From: Bombardia bombarda | Taxonomy: Eukaryota > Ascomycota > Sordariomycetes > Sordariales > Lasiosphaeriaceae | Assembly: GCA_030512295.1 (NCBI GenBank) | Contig: JAULSR010000001.1 | Span: 744,001-808,000, forward strand | Length of the DNA stretch: 64,000 bases | Direction: 5' to 3' | Shown: piece by piece, positions 48,501 to 58,447 of the stretch | Position numbering within the stretch: position 1 is the first letter of the stretch | How the letters are laid out: every line of letters begins with the position of its first letter | Made by a program: the position numbers and the translations under genes | Notes under the pieces: generated by a model | Seen by the model: only the letters and a program-made list of their open reading frames with translations | Told to the model about the DNA's origin: nothing | Database searches by the model: none

Positions 48501-50699
48501 TGGCTCGCGGGGTGGAGGAGTTGGCGCCTTAGCTTCGTTTTCAACGACCTGCGACTCCTTCACTTGGTTATGGCGAACCGGCTTGGGGCGAGGGAAGGAA
48601 AAGCCTTCGGGAATCCCCCCCATCATATCTGCCAAGCCGACGTTGTCCGTCACTATCTTGAGCATAGCCTGGTGCACCACACTTGCATATCGCGCAACTA
48701 TCTTGATAGGAACTCCATCCGCGGCATCTTCCTGTTTCTTGAGCTCAGCTTCTACCAATGAAAACTGCTGCTCAAAGTAATCGCCAAGATCTTCGTCGTC
48801 GTCTGACTCGGATGACTGTTCAAGAGCATTCGCGGGTTGCTTGACCGGCAACTGAACCCGAGAAGATGAGACTGAGAGGATGGTGCGTTTCCTCTTGACA
48901 GCCGCAGTATTCGTTTGCTGCTCGGCAGTCTCCATCTCGTTGTTATGTATATTGTTAGGTTTCGCAACACTTGGGCGGCCAAGCTGCTGTTGATGGGATT
49001 GGTCCATGTCCCGCTCCTTTGGCGCTCTTTCTTCAAAATCCGCGTCGGTCATCTTGACATCGTCGCCCTCAAAGCCTGTTCTCGTCTCCCGATCAATCGA
49101 AGCTCTGGCAGATTCCGTGCCCCTCTCATGTTTGATCGCGACATCGTTGGGGCCACTGATGTGGAGGCCTCGTACATGCCTATCCGTATTGGCGACATGG
49201 GAGTCGGATTGAGCATCAGGGCTGCGGGGACGTCTCTCAAAGTCGCCATGGTAGTCCGAGTGGGAGGATTCGGGGCGGTAGTTGCCAAAAGGACGCGGTT
49301 GTTGGACAAAACTTTGAGATCTTGCGGTCTTGGGGGATTCTGGAATCTTCTTTCCAAGCGCCGGATTGATCCACTGTTTACTAGATCGTTGTTGTTGCTG
49401 CTGCTGCTGTTTCTGCTGTTGGGCCCGAGGTCCGACGGGTATTGGGGGGCTGCCATCCGGCAGCAGCATGGGTTTCGACGGGCCGGTAGGCGGCGGCCTG
49501 TCGTTTCCAACTGCATGACCTGCAGATACCGGTCTTTCCTCAGTCAGGGCTCTTGGGCCAGTTGGAGGGGCCTTGCCAGTTAGTGATTGAATATCCAAAG
49601 ACGAGGGCTGGCGGCTAGGGACTGATACCGAACCAAAAGCAGGCGCTGATGGAGCAATGGGCGGCGGCGAAACATCCTTGGGCATGAGAGGTGGCTCATG
49701 CGATACTCGGTCAGCCTTTGGACGAATTAGGTCACGCTCCCTGTTGTCTCTGATCAAGTCGCGATCATCACGGATATCCCTGGCGGAATCCATATATCGG
49801 GGATCTCTGCGATCTCTTTCCTCCTGGTCACGACCCCATCGCGCCTCCTGAGAGCGACTTCGTGTGCCATATCGATCTCTCTGGTCATCGTGGAAATTTC
49901 CCCTTCCCCGCCCTCCCCGTTCCCAGTCGCCTCTTCCCCTGACCCTTCCACGGAAGCCGCCGCGAAATGGCGGGGGCGCAAATGGCGGATCCGAGTTTGA
50001 CGAGCCGGCCGACAATGGCCCATCTCGCGATCCTCGTCTTGCCCGCTCAGCATCGACGCCGAGCGGGGGATGCTGCGGATCTCTTGCGTCTCGAAAGTCT
50101 CGCCCAACAGGCGATCGGCCCCTTCCTTGGGGCGAGGGTCTGCGGCCGCGAGGAAAGTTGTCGCGATCTCTGTTGTTGTTGTCGCGCCAGTCTCGGTCGC
50201 GCTCGCGGCTCCTCTCATCTCTAAAATGTGGTCGGTCTCGGTATTCCTGGTCCCGGTCGCGTCCGCGGTCTCTACTATCGTCCCGCCCCCATCCTCGACC
50301 ACGCCCTCCCCCTCCCCGACCTCTACTACCGCGGAACTCGCCGGCGAAGCCGCCGCCTCTTGGCCCACTTGGTGCATCAAGCAGAGCCTTGGGCCCGCGA
50401 GGGGGCTCACGGCCAAGCGGCGAATCGCGAAAGACGTCTCGGTTTGACTGGAAATTAGTGACATTGGTCCGCGTGTCGATTGACTGGCGTCTGCGGTCAC
50501 CGTCTCCGTACTGTGAGCCGCGGTCTCCGCGATCTCCGTAGGCGGGCGACCGCGGCGATCGCGAGCGGCGATCGCCGTCGTATCTACTCCCGGCGTACCG
50601 CGACCTATCAGGGGCGAAACGGTAAGCTCGGGCATCGCAAGGGGGTCGTCTACGGCGGCCATCGAAGAGTCGATCTCGTTGGTCTTCTCTCGATACCAT
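43322..50699 (-). CDS. snt1: Snt1-like SANT-domain protein of the Set3 histone deacetylase complex
   Basis: Very large nuclear corepressor-type protein (2438 residues) with two SANT/Myb domains, matching the Snt1/SMRT-NCoR family that scaffolds the Set3C histone deacetylase complex. Exons are 50699-46452 and 46390-43322 on the minus strand. The 61-base intron (GTAGGT donor, TAACAG acceptor) splits the second SANT domain. The N-terminus is Arg/Asp/Gly-rich with RS and RGG-like repeats. SANT1 is near residues 1048-1098 (WSSNFSEQEAELFEKAYLE, then DFRACIQYYYVKKRE) and is followed by a basic helix. A run of about 14 Ala lies near residue 1186. SANT2 spans about 1380-1425 (YWSVSESTDFPNLL, DWTSIANHMQTKT, VKNYFVRQKEG). 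The C-terminal 1000 residues are Gln/Pro-rich and disordered, with a 26-Gln run near residues 1703-1728 and a Gly-Pro repeat near 45976-46016. The family call rests on the paired SANT arrangement and is strong; complex membership is inferred. Confidence 0.85.
45455..45532. repeat. (CAG/CAA)26 polyglutamine-coding repeat in snt1
   Basis: Twenty-six consecutive Gln codons on the minus strand, mostly alternating CAG and CAA, flanked by HS and HP. Codon mixing slows slippage, but it is the longest homopeptide in the window. Confidence 0.95.
45976..46016. repeat. CAGGAC-type tandem repeat coding Gly-Pro in snt1
   Basis: Tandem hexanucleotide (CAGGAC on the plus strand, GTCCTG on the coding strand) read as alternating Gly and Pro, giving about seven dipeptides. 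Confidence 0.8.
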
Positions 50700-52341
50700 T
50701 GGGTCTCAATCCACATGGGCAGAGAAAATACGACGCGGAAAGCATTTATGCCAAACGAAACAGTATCCGCAGTAGGGTTTCTTTGGGGGAGGGGGAGTGG
50801 ACGAGAAGGGGCGGTGGTGGTGATAGCTGGTAGTGGTGATAGTTGGTAGTGGTGATAGTTGGTAGGAGTAGAGACAATTTGAAATGTGCGCAGTCCAGAA
50901 ACAAAGTAGAACATACATTGCAACGAGGGCGGACGCCCTCTATTTCTTTTAAGAAGCCAGGCCTGGCATGCGCATAATAATCAAGGTTTTCGGTCCCACG
51001 GCCTCAACGAAAGTGGGCAGGCAAGATTTGTGATAAAGAAGATGCTTGATCGAGGTAGAGTTCCAAGTAAAGTTGGTTGTTGGGGGGCACTCTTTTGCCT
51101 TTTTCCGCTGTGGGGGTGTGGATGAGGGACAAGTCAATACTTTACAGTTATCGGGGCGGCGGTGTTGACGCTCGATTGCCTCGAGGGCTGACGGATGGTT
51201 TTTGGTTGGCGTGGGAGCGTGGAGTCGTCCGTCCCCAGCAAACGCGGCTGTGGCTGGCTCTGGCTCTGGTTGCGCAGCGTGTGCACGCACAATTTAATCG
51301 CGAAATGGGCGATGCGGATCAAAAGCGTGTCGCTGAGATGAAGATGATACGATGATTGCGATACTGGGCGTCGCGCTTCGAGAAGAACGTGTCTGGTTTC
51401 GCTACAGTCACTACAGGGCAGGTGTGTGTGATGTTTGGAGAAGTCCCGAAAAGGGCTGAAGATTGGATGAAGTGGATCTCGAATTGATGCCCTCCCCCCC
51501 GGCCACCACACCAAGGTCAACGATACCCCGTTGCGTCGTGTTGGAGGGTGCGTTGGGTACGTACCGACCACTTCCTCCTACCCTCTTGCCTGTCCTGAAC
51601 CTGTCCCGTGGCCCGTGGCGCTTGCCACCCACCCGCTATAGCTCAAGACGGCGGTCGTCGCCTCACGCTAGTCCTATTGCGTGCTAGCGGCTTCAAATGC
51701 AAAGGTCCCGGTCTGGGCATGTCTCATGACTCTTGATGCACAGAGATTTAAATGTTAGTGGAGTGTGCTATCGGCGGTGCAACGTCGACGAATCTGAACC
51801 TAAGGCGCATCCGCAGCAAATCCAGGGCCCGCCTGCCTGGCCAGGCTCGGCATGGCACAACACGGCTCATTCCGCTTCGAGATTCTTCGCTCATGGAACA
51901 TGGAAGTCGTGCATGTCTGAAAGCGTACGACATGGAGCAAATCCTGGCTGGATCTCGGAGACACACGCGCGCGCAAACGGCGACCGGGAAGAAGGTCAAT
52001 TTTTGCATCCCTTAAAGACAATCTGGTTTCTTTCTGTTTGCTGCCGGCCGAGTCATCTGAAGCCTCCACTGGCCAAAAACCAAATTCCCGTCCAGTGACA
52101 GTCATCGAAAAACTGGGCAAACCCAAAATAAAATCATCCTCCCGAAATAAATTTCAAGAGAGCCACAGAAACCTGATCGACTCCATTAAAACCCAAACCC
52201 AGTTGCGCCTTGGACAACGTGAGACGACATACATCGCACTAACTAATCATTCAACCGTTCTCGGTTCCTGACTGGGTTTTCTCTGTAGGAAGCTTTCAAT
52301 CCGGTGTGCGCCAACCCATCACAAGGCAGTAATTATTAGCA
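50700..52341. other. Divergent promoter region between snt1 and dys1
   Basis: Shared upstream region of two divergent housekeeping genes. A TAGTGGTGATAGTTGG-type unit is repeated about three times near 50820-50870. No gene is seen. Confidence 0.5.
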
Positions 52342-53586
52342 ATGGCTTCCAGCAAACCCCCCCAGTCCGTCACAGATGCGGTTCTCGCCGCGTCGGTCGA
52401 GATGCCTGAGGGGTCACAAAAGGTCGAGGAGCTAGACTTTAACAAGCTCAAGGGCCGCCCCATTACGGTCGATGACCTGTACCAGGGCATGAAGCACATG
52501 GGCTTCCAGGCGTCGTCCATGTGTGAGGCCGTTCGCATCATCAATGAAATGGTTAGACTCTAAAACAAAACCTAAAAATCCGGACAAGAGGCAAACACAA
52601 GTCTCTAACGATTCTGACAGCTGGTAAACTAACACGATTTTTTTTTTAAACTTTTTTCTTCCGCAGCGAGCATGGCGCGATCCCGAGTCCGGGGACAAGG
52701 CCACCATCTTCCTGGGCTACACGTCTAACATGGTCTCATCTGGCCTGCGGGGCGTCTTCCGCTGGCTGGTCGAGCACAAGCACGTGTCGGCCATCGTGAC
52801 GACGGCGGGCGGCATCGAGGAGGACTTCATCAAGTGCCTGGGCGACACGTACATGTCGTCCTTCAGCGCGCAGGGCGCTGAGCTGCGCAAGCAGGGGCTC
52901 AACCGCATCGGCAACCTGGTGGTGCCCAACTCCAACTACTGCGCCTTCGAGGACTGGGTCGTGCCCATCCTCGACAAGATGCTCGAGGAGCAGGAGGCCA
53001 GCAAGGGCACCGACGACGAGATCAACTGGACCCCGTCCAAGGTGATCCACCGCCTCGGCAAGGAGATCAACGACGAGCGGTCTGTTTACTACTGGGCCTA
53101 CAAGAACGACATTCCTGTGTTCTGCCCCGCCCTGACCGACGGCAGCTTGGGGGATATGCTCTACTTCCACACGTTCAAGTCGTCGCCCAAGCAGTTGAAG
53201 ATTGACATTGTCGAGGATATTCGCAAGATCAACACGATCGCGGTGCGCGCCAAGAGCGCCGGGATGATTATCCTAGGAGGTGGTGTGATCAAGCATCATA
53301 TTGCGAATGCGTGCTTGATGAGGAACGGGGCCGAGTACGCCGTGTACATCAACACGGCGCAGGAGTTTGACGGGAGTGATGCCGGTGCCAGGCCTGATGA
53401 GGCCGTGTCATGGGGAAAGATCAAGATTGGGGCGGCGGCTGTCAAGGTGAGAAGACGCTCATCATAATGTTTTGATCCGTTGTTTTTACATGCTAATTAC
53501 GGGTGTTATGATAGGTTTACTTGGAGGCAACGACATGTTTCCCCTTCATCGTTGCCAACACGTTTGCAAAAGAAGATGGGCTTTAG
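52342..53586 (+). CDS. dys1: Deoxyhypusine synthase
   Basis: Cytosolic NAD-dependent enzyme that transfers the aminobutyl group of spermidine to a lysine of eIF5A, the first step of hypusine formation. Exons are 52342-52551, 52667-53446 and 53515-53586. All junctions are phase 0, with donors GTTAGA and GTGAGA and acceptors CGCAG and GATAG, giving 353 residues, normal for the family. Recognisable segments are MGFQASSMCEAVRIINEM, FLGYTSNMVSSGLR (NAD-binding), VTTAGGIEEDFIKCL, NLVVPNSNYCAFEDW, PVFCPALTDGSLGDML (spermidine site) and MIILGGGVIKHHIANACL. INTAQEFDGSDAGARPDEAVSWGKI contains the catalytic lysine at about Lys321. A very short last exon encodes VYLEATTCFPFIVANTF. It is divergent from snt1. 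Everything expected for an active enzyme is present. Confidence 0.96.
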
Positions 53587-54349
53587 TGGGATAAATAATG
53601 AAAGCACAAATAATGTCTTCAATTCTCACGCAACCTCAAGATAGTTTTGCGACCCAATGTCTATTCTTGTCTAACCCAGTGCTCTAAATCCAATCCCTGA
53701 CTCCCTCGCAATGTCATGCAATGCTCCACCCATCCCCAGTGAACCGAACCCCTAATACCCATCCGCTGACATCCCTACCGAGGGTGTTCTTAACAATCCA
53801 TGAAACAAACTTCCTGGTAGCACCCTTCCGGCTACCTTTCTGCAACCCTTTCTGGGTTATCAAGTCAATCCACTGCCCAATTTCCTCTTGTGGGTGTTTA
53901 TCACCACGCAAACAAACAATGCCTCAAATTCCAACAACCCAGAAAGGGCTGTTACCTCGATTCCTTGCACAGAAAGCAAAACCTGATTCCGCTGGCGGGT
54001 GTTTATCACCACGCCATCCTCGCTATGTTGTCAAACCAATGTTATCCGTCATCGCACAGAAAGCAATACCATCTCCGCTAGCGGGTGTTTATCACCACGC
54101 CATGCCCTATCAGTTGTCAGGTTAATCCATCGCAAAAATTGCAAAACGCTTTGATCGCTGGCGGGTGTTTATCACCAGGCCAGACCCGAATCACAACTGT
54201 TGTCGTCGTCATTCCACGGTGGCCACCTCCTCCTCCCATTGATGCAGAAGCCGAAGAAGTCTGACTGTAGAAGACAACAGCAGGAAGAGGGTCATAGTAG
54301 TACTTGGCGTAGTTTCCGTGCCCCCTTCCAGACAGGGGCTTGATGTGTC
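53587..54349. other. Convergent spacer carrying a hairpin minisatellite
   Basis: Between dys1 and the minus-strand hypothetical gene. It is dominated by four imperfect repeats described separately. A 134-codon open frame (53721-54125) runs through the repeats, but its peptide follows repeat content and is probably not a gene. Confidence 0.5.
53893..54176. repeat. Minisatellite with conserved GGTGTTTATCACC hairpin core
   Basis: The core GGTGTTTATCACC occurs at 53893-53905, 53998-54010, 54084-54096 and 54164-54176, spaced 105, 86 and 80 bases. In the last three copies it sits in GCGGGTGTTTATCACCA(C/G)GCC. The core is an inverted repeat (GGTG/CACC, loop TTTAT), extended by GCG/CGC in two copies. 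Sequences between cores are also related (CACAGAAAGCAA-type tracts before the second and third copies). The origin is unknown. Confidence 0.85.
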
Positions 54350-55178
54350 TCAGTGGTGGCGGGCAGAAGAGCGGAGGTTGTACCGGGTCTGGATGTGCTT
54401 GACCCAGGGGTCCTTGTGAGGAGGGGTAGGCGAGCGTTTCTTCTCGGCCTTCTGGTTTCTGCCCAGGGTCGCGGTCCGCTTGGGATTGATGCGTGTTTTG
54501 ACGATGATGGTGGCCTCGGCCGCCGGCTCAGAGGGTGATGGTGATGCCTCCTCGGATGGTGCCCGGATTGGTGCTGGGGGTCTGCGGACGCTCAATCCAG
54601 TACCCGCCCAGATATGCTGGAAGTCCCGGTAACGGCTCCCGCTCTAGTGAATTTGCCGGAGTTAGTGCCAGTGTTGCTTGTTGCAGGTTTGAGGCCTGGG
54701 GCCGGAGTCGAGGGTCAATTAGACTCGGGTCTTCATATTTCTCTTCTTTGACCCAGGTCTCTTCTTTGACCCAGTTCTCTTCTTTGATCCGGTTCTCTTC
54801 TTTGATCCGGCTCTCTTCTTTGATCTGGGGAGCTGCTGCCAGGGCAGCCAGTAGACTGTTGGGAGGCATGCAGTTGCACGTTCTGTAGGCCCTCCAAGGT
54901 CCGCGAGCAGCAGAGGTGGGTGAAACATTGCCCTGCCGGCGGAATGAGAGCTTGTATGGAGTCTGACAAGTATGATGGAACCTGGTATCAGCAGTTGGCC
55001 ATTTCCAGGCTTCATGTCTTCTGTAGAACTCGGCTTGCTCCGGGGTCTGTTGAAAGTATTCTTCTGCTGGTACATTGGTGGCTTCTTGGGGTTCATCAAG
55101 GTCATCCTCGGGATCTTGCAGAATGTTGTAAGCATTTTGGGCAACGTCCCCGATGCTTTCAACCCGCGAAGGAGGCAT
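54350..55178 (-). CDS. Hypothetical protein with tandem IKEE/VKEE motifs
   Basis: I do not recognise this protein. Proposed exons are 55178-54634 and 54581-54350 on the minus strand, giving 258 residues. The start is the first ATG in a frame that stays open further upstream. The 52-base intron (GTTACC donor, CGCAG acceptor) is inferred because two overlapping frames both have coding-like third positions, and it joins EREP to PPAPIRAPSEE. Without it the protein ends ITITL at 54528 (216 residues). The N-terminus is acidic (DPEDDLDEPQEA) with YRRHEAWKWP. The middle has five consecutive hydrophobic-Lys-Glu-Glu units (IKEES, IKEEN, IKEEN, VKEET, VKEEK) encoded by an imperfect 18-base repeat, each matching the sumoylation consensus. 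The C-terminus is basic (KTRINPKRTATLGRNQK, EKKRSP) and ends TRYNLRSSARHH, consistent with nuclear localisation. Minisatellites flank the gene on both sides, suggesting a fast-evolving locus. The role is unknown. Confidence 0.5.
54733..54828. repeat. 18-base coding repeat for IKEEN-type units
   Basis: About five imperfect tandem copies of TTCTTTGATCCGGTTCTC (plus strand), in frame with the minus-strand hypothetical protein. Confidence 0.85.
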
Positions 55179-55182
55179 TGTA

Positions 55183-55333
55183 GACGATTGATTGTTTGTC
55201 TTTGGTGAGACGATTGATTGTTTGTCTTTAGTGAGACGGTTGGTTATCGTCTTTGCTGAGACGATTGATTTTTGTCTTTGACGAGACGATTGATTTTTGT
55301 CTTTGACAAGACGATTGACTATTGTCTTTGGTG
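55183..55333. repeat. 25-26-base minisatellite upstream of the hypothetical gene
   Basis: Six tandem units of about 24-26 bases beginning GACGATTGATT and ending GTCTTTG(G/A)(T/C)GA. They start immediately upstream of the proposed ATG at 55178 and so lie in its leader or promoter. Confidence 0.9.
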
Positions 55334-56558
55334 CCGAGGCTTGGTTTTGAGAGATTGGTGTTGCTGGACTTGGGACCGAGATCTGGTAGTAAAGATGACG
55401 GGTCTGAGACACGAAGAATGTTGGAGTGATGGTTGCAGGAGAGAGAGAGAATGATTGCAGAAGAAACGAAACAGAGGGAGTACATCTTATAGGAGAAGAA
55501 TAAGCAAAATTAACTTTTTGGAGACATTGGGAATCACAGGATGAGAGAATCGTCAATCCTTAAGCCGTCATATTGAGCTTTCTCGGGGCTGATAGAACAG
55601 AAATCAAGATTTCAACATGTAAAGCAGCATTTAGATTGGAAGCCACATAACTTTACGGGATCGCTATCAAGTGACAGAACCTACTAACCTTGTACCAGTC
55701 CCCCGGTTCAAGGTGAAAGACTGCCCCACAAGTCTTGGAAGACATGAACTACGTAGCTCCATGGTTTTTTGACACGGAATAATGACAATTGGAGACAATG
55801 GCTTGTAGGCTAGCTACTTTTAGACAGTCAGCTGTGTTTCTAGACCAAGAAATGGGGTCTTCTTCTGCAAATGGCTGTCATGGTGACAAAGGAAGACGGG
55901 TGTAAAAGGGGAACGGGATCTAAGTATAGCAAGAACCTGAACAAGGACAAGCACCCCTATCCCCTCTTTGTGACCAGAAGTATGGGACAGCACTGCACTC
56001 CCCAGTCTCCACAAAATAACCTCAAGCAAGCCACGAACACGTGTAGCAACCTATCTCCGACAACTGGGCTATGCATGTTTCATCGTCACCAGCAATGACA
56101 TGCGCAGTTCAACGCTAGCTAATATGAGATATCGGAGAAAGACAAAGTGAGTCATAAGGTAGGTAGATGATAAACATTCAGAATCACGATACTAGTTTAA
56201 AGTGCAAAACAAATTCTAACAGACCTCATGACAGACTTCCCGGTGAACCTACTACACCACAGCGTCACCAGCTAAGAGGGCACTGGAATATTATGGAAGC
56301 CGCCAGCTCGATGTTCTCAGTCGGTTACATGCGAGCAGCACTCTATCAGGAAACTCAGATAGCTAAGTACTACCTTCCAGCCAGTACCGTGACAAAGGCC
56401 AACATACCAGCTGAATTCGTTCAATTCATATCATACGTAGTATAGTAATACCAGCAGCAGCAGCAGTAGTAGTACACCGAATCAAGTGTCATCCATACCA
56501 TATCTTTCCCCCAATCACATACATACATCATATCTATCTTCTATCATTCTTCCCATCA
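55334..56558. other. Spacer between hypothetical gene and HMG-CoA lyase
   Basis: Promoter side of the hypothetical gene, then A+T-richer sequence up to the 3' end of the lyase gene. A short (CAG)n run lies near 56452-56466. No credible gene is seen. Confidence 0.5.
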
Positions 56559-57740
56559 TCAATTCCCCCCCTCCCCCTTCGACCTCGCCCCCAACACCGC
56601 CCTCCCCACACAGCTATCATTCCCCTTCCCCAACACCTCCTCCGTAATCCACTGCCCAATATCCGCCACCGCATCCAAATCCACCCCCGTATCCATCCCC
56701 AGACTCTCCAAAAAATACACCATATTCTCCGTCGCCACATTCCCCGTCGCGCCAGGACTGTACGGACACCCGCCCAGCCCGCCCACACTGCTATCAAACG
56801 TCCTGATCCCGTGCTCCAGCGCGACCGCGGTATTCACCAGCGCCTGGCCGTACGTGTCGTGGAAGTGCATCGCAATGTCTTCGCTCCGGATGCCGGCCGA
56901 GGCGAGGCAGTCGAGCAGCTCCTTGGTGCGCGGGGCGGTGCCCATGCCGGTGGTGTCGCCGAGGGCGATCTCGTCGGCGCCCATCTCGAGCAGCTCGGTG
57001 GCGATGCTCGCGACGCGGTGCGGGTTCACGTGCGCGCCCTCGAAGGGGCAGCCGAGCACGACGGAGATGTAGGCGCGCACGCGCAGGTTGTGCGTGGCCT
57101 TGGCGGCGGCGATGACGGCGGAGAAGGTGGAGAGCGAGGACGCGATGGAGCAGTTTAGGTTGCGCTGGGAGAAGGACTCGGTGGCGGAGGCGAAGATGGC
57201 GATTTCGAGGGCGGGTTTGGTGGAGGATGAGGCTTTGTTCCGGGAGGGATTGGTTTCGGGTGAGGGGGGAGAAGATGTGAAGGCGGTCGGGTGCTGGGCG
57301 AGGATGGCGCTGGCGGTCTGCAGGCCCTTGAGGTTGGGCGCGAGGAAGGAAAAGGTCAGGGGCACGGGGGAGGTGATGTTGTCGCGCTGCAGGATGTGCT
57401 CGAGGATCTCGCTCGAGTTGTTCATCTGCGGCACCCACTTGGGCGAGACGAAGGAGCCGGCTTCGATGGTCGACAGGCCGGTGCGGGCGAGGCGCTCGAT
57501 CAGCTCGATCTTTGTGGCTAGCGGGATTGCCTTCTTCTCGTTTTGCAGGCCATCGCGCGGGCCGACCTCGACGAGCTTGACACGGTTGTCGAGAGAGGAA
57601 GGGGCGACTCGCTGGGATTGTGGTTGGGCCTCGGTCGTGGCGAATCTGCGAGAGATGCTGAGATAACTGGTGTTGGACTGCTGTGGCCAGCGCAGGCGCA
57701 AGCAGCGTCCGCCTTGTGAAATCAGCCCAAGCCTCGCCAT
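56559..57740 (-). CDS. Hydroxymethylglutaryl-CoA lyase, mitochondrial
   Basis: Single-exon 393-residue enzyme of the DRE-TIM metallolyase superfamily that cleaves HMG-CoA to acetyl-CoA and acetoacetate, the last step of leucine breakdown and of ketone-body formation. The N-terminus (MARLGLISQGGRCLRLRWPQ) is Arg-rich and lacks acidic residues, fitting mitochondrial import. Family motifs in order: VKLVEVGPRDGLQNEKK with the metal-binding Asp, TIEAGSFVSPKWVPQM, a TIM-barrel core with VRAYISVVLGCPFEG, DEIALGDTTGMGTP-like (IALGDTTGMGTAP), MHFHDTYGQALVN with metal-binding His residues, and the active-site loop GLGGCPYSPGATGNVATE with Cys at about residue 325. A Ser/Thr/Asn-rich insert (SPPSPETNPSRNKASSSTK) follows ILAQHP and is probably a surface loop. 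It lacks a C-terminal peroxisomal signal (ends EGGN). Confidence 0.94.
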   Translation of the reverse strand: MARLGLISQGGRCLRLRWPQQSNTSYLSISRRFATTEAQPQSQRVAPSSLDNRVKLVEVGPRDGLQNEKKAIPLATKIELIERLARTGLSTIEAGSFVSPKWVPQMNNSSEILEHILQRDNITSPVPLTFSFLAPNLKGLQTASAILAQHPTAFTSSPPSPETNPSRNKASSSTKPALEIAIFASATESFSQRNLNCSIASSLSTFSAVIAAAKATHNLRVRAYISVVLGCPFEGAHVNPHRVASIATELLEMGADEIALGDTTGMGTAPRTKELLDCLASAGIRSEDIAMHFHDTYGQALVNTAVALEHGIRTFDSSVGGLGGCPYSPGATGNVATENMVYFLESLGMDTGVDLDAVADIGQWITEEVLGKGNDSCVGRAVLGARSKGEGGN

Positions 57741-58195
57741 CGTGTCGGGTATGTGACTTTGCTGTCGTTATTCAACCCATGTGATCAATTCGATGAGGAA
57801 AGCTGTAGGTGGTCGTGGCCTGACTGTCGGTAGGTACCGGTAGTAGGTGTGTGTGTGTGTGTTCATGGCCTGTTCAGTCGACCCCCAGTGACGTCGCATA
57901 TAGCGTCGGGATTGGGATTGACTAACGGCTGCCCGTCACGCTACGCTGCATGTGACCTGGCGGGCGGGGAAGTCGTCCCAGAATCGACAGGGGTTGTATT
58001 TTGGGTCTGAAACATTAGGTACAGTCACAGTCAAAAAGTCTGTTTACAGCTAGTACGAGTAATAGGTGTAAAGAGACTTTCTGACCGATGCTGTATCTTT
58101 GTTTACGAGATCCGAACCACAACCACCATGCACATTAGACTTCCAAAGTTCACGAAACTCAAAGGATACAAAGAGCTTTTCGACAGACTTCTGGC
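57741..58195. other. HMG-CoA lyase promoter region
   Basis: Contains a (GT)n run near 57847-57861 and nothing else recognised before the 5S gene. Confidence 0.5.
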
Positions 58196-58314
58196 ACATA
58201 CGACCATACCCACTTGAAAATTCGGCATCCCGTCCGCTCTGCCCTAGATAAGCAAGTGAGGGCTAGACTGGTAGTTGGGTCGGTGATGACCAGCGAATCC
58301 CTGGTGTTGTATGT
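58196..58314 (+). rRNA. 5S ribosomal RNA (dispersed single copy)
   Basis: A 119-base sequence with the full 5S architecture. Helix I pairs the 5' ACATACGAC with the 3' GTTGTATGT. Helix II pairs CCCACTTG with CAAGTG(A)GGG, including the usual bulged A. Helix III pairs GGCA with TGCC around the conserved CATCCCGTCCGCTCTG. The internal control region is recognisable in the TAGATAAGC and GTAGTTGGGTCGGTGATGACC segments, followed by AGCGAATCCC. A T5 run begins at the last base. Filamentous ascomycetes commonly carry 5S genes dispersed singly through the genome, transcribed by RNA polymerase III. All three helices remain paired, so this copy looks functional. Confidence 0.93.
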
Positions 58315-58318
58315 TTTT
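58314..58318 (+). terminator. RNA polymerase III T-run terminator of 5S gene
   Basis: TTTTT at the 3' end of the 5S sequence, the standard RNA polymerase III stop signal. Confidence 0.8.
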
Positions 58319-58447
58319 GATTTATTTTTCGGGTTTTCTTTTTGTTTCTTTTCTGGTATTTCTCTGTCTGGAACGTGGATAATCTTACCTTTTGTTTCCC
58401 TATTGGATCTGATTTTTGGGATGTTGAAATATTCCCTGGCCACCTAC

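Noticed and set aside
49754..50923. 389-codon same-strand frame overlapping the snt1 5' end
   Set aside because: An alternate-frame reading of the Arg/Asp/Gly-rich start of snt1. The snt1 frame continues into recognisable SANT domains, so this one is a by-product.
53721..54125. 134-codon frame through the downstream minisatellite
   Set aside because: The peptide follows the DNA repeat with repeated GCLSPR segments, and there is no initiation context or domain.
53893..54176. CRISPR-like arrangement of repeats
   Set aside because: Eukaryotic context, only four cores with unequal spacing and related (not unique) spacers, and no cas genes. It is a minisatellite.
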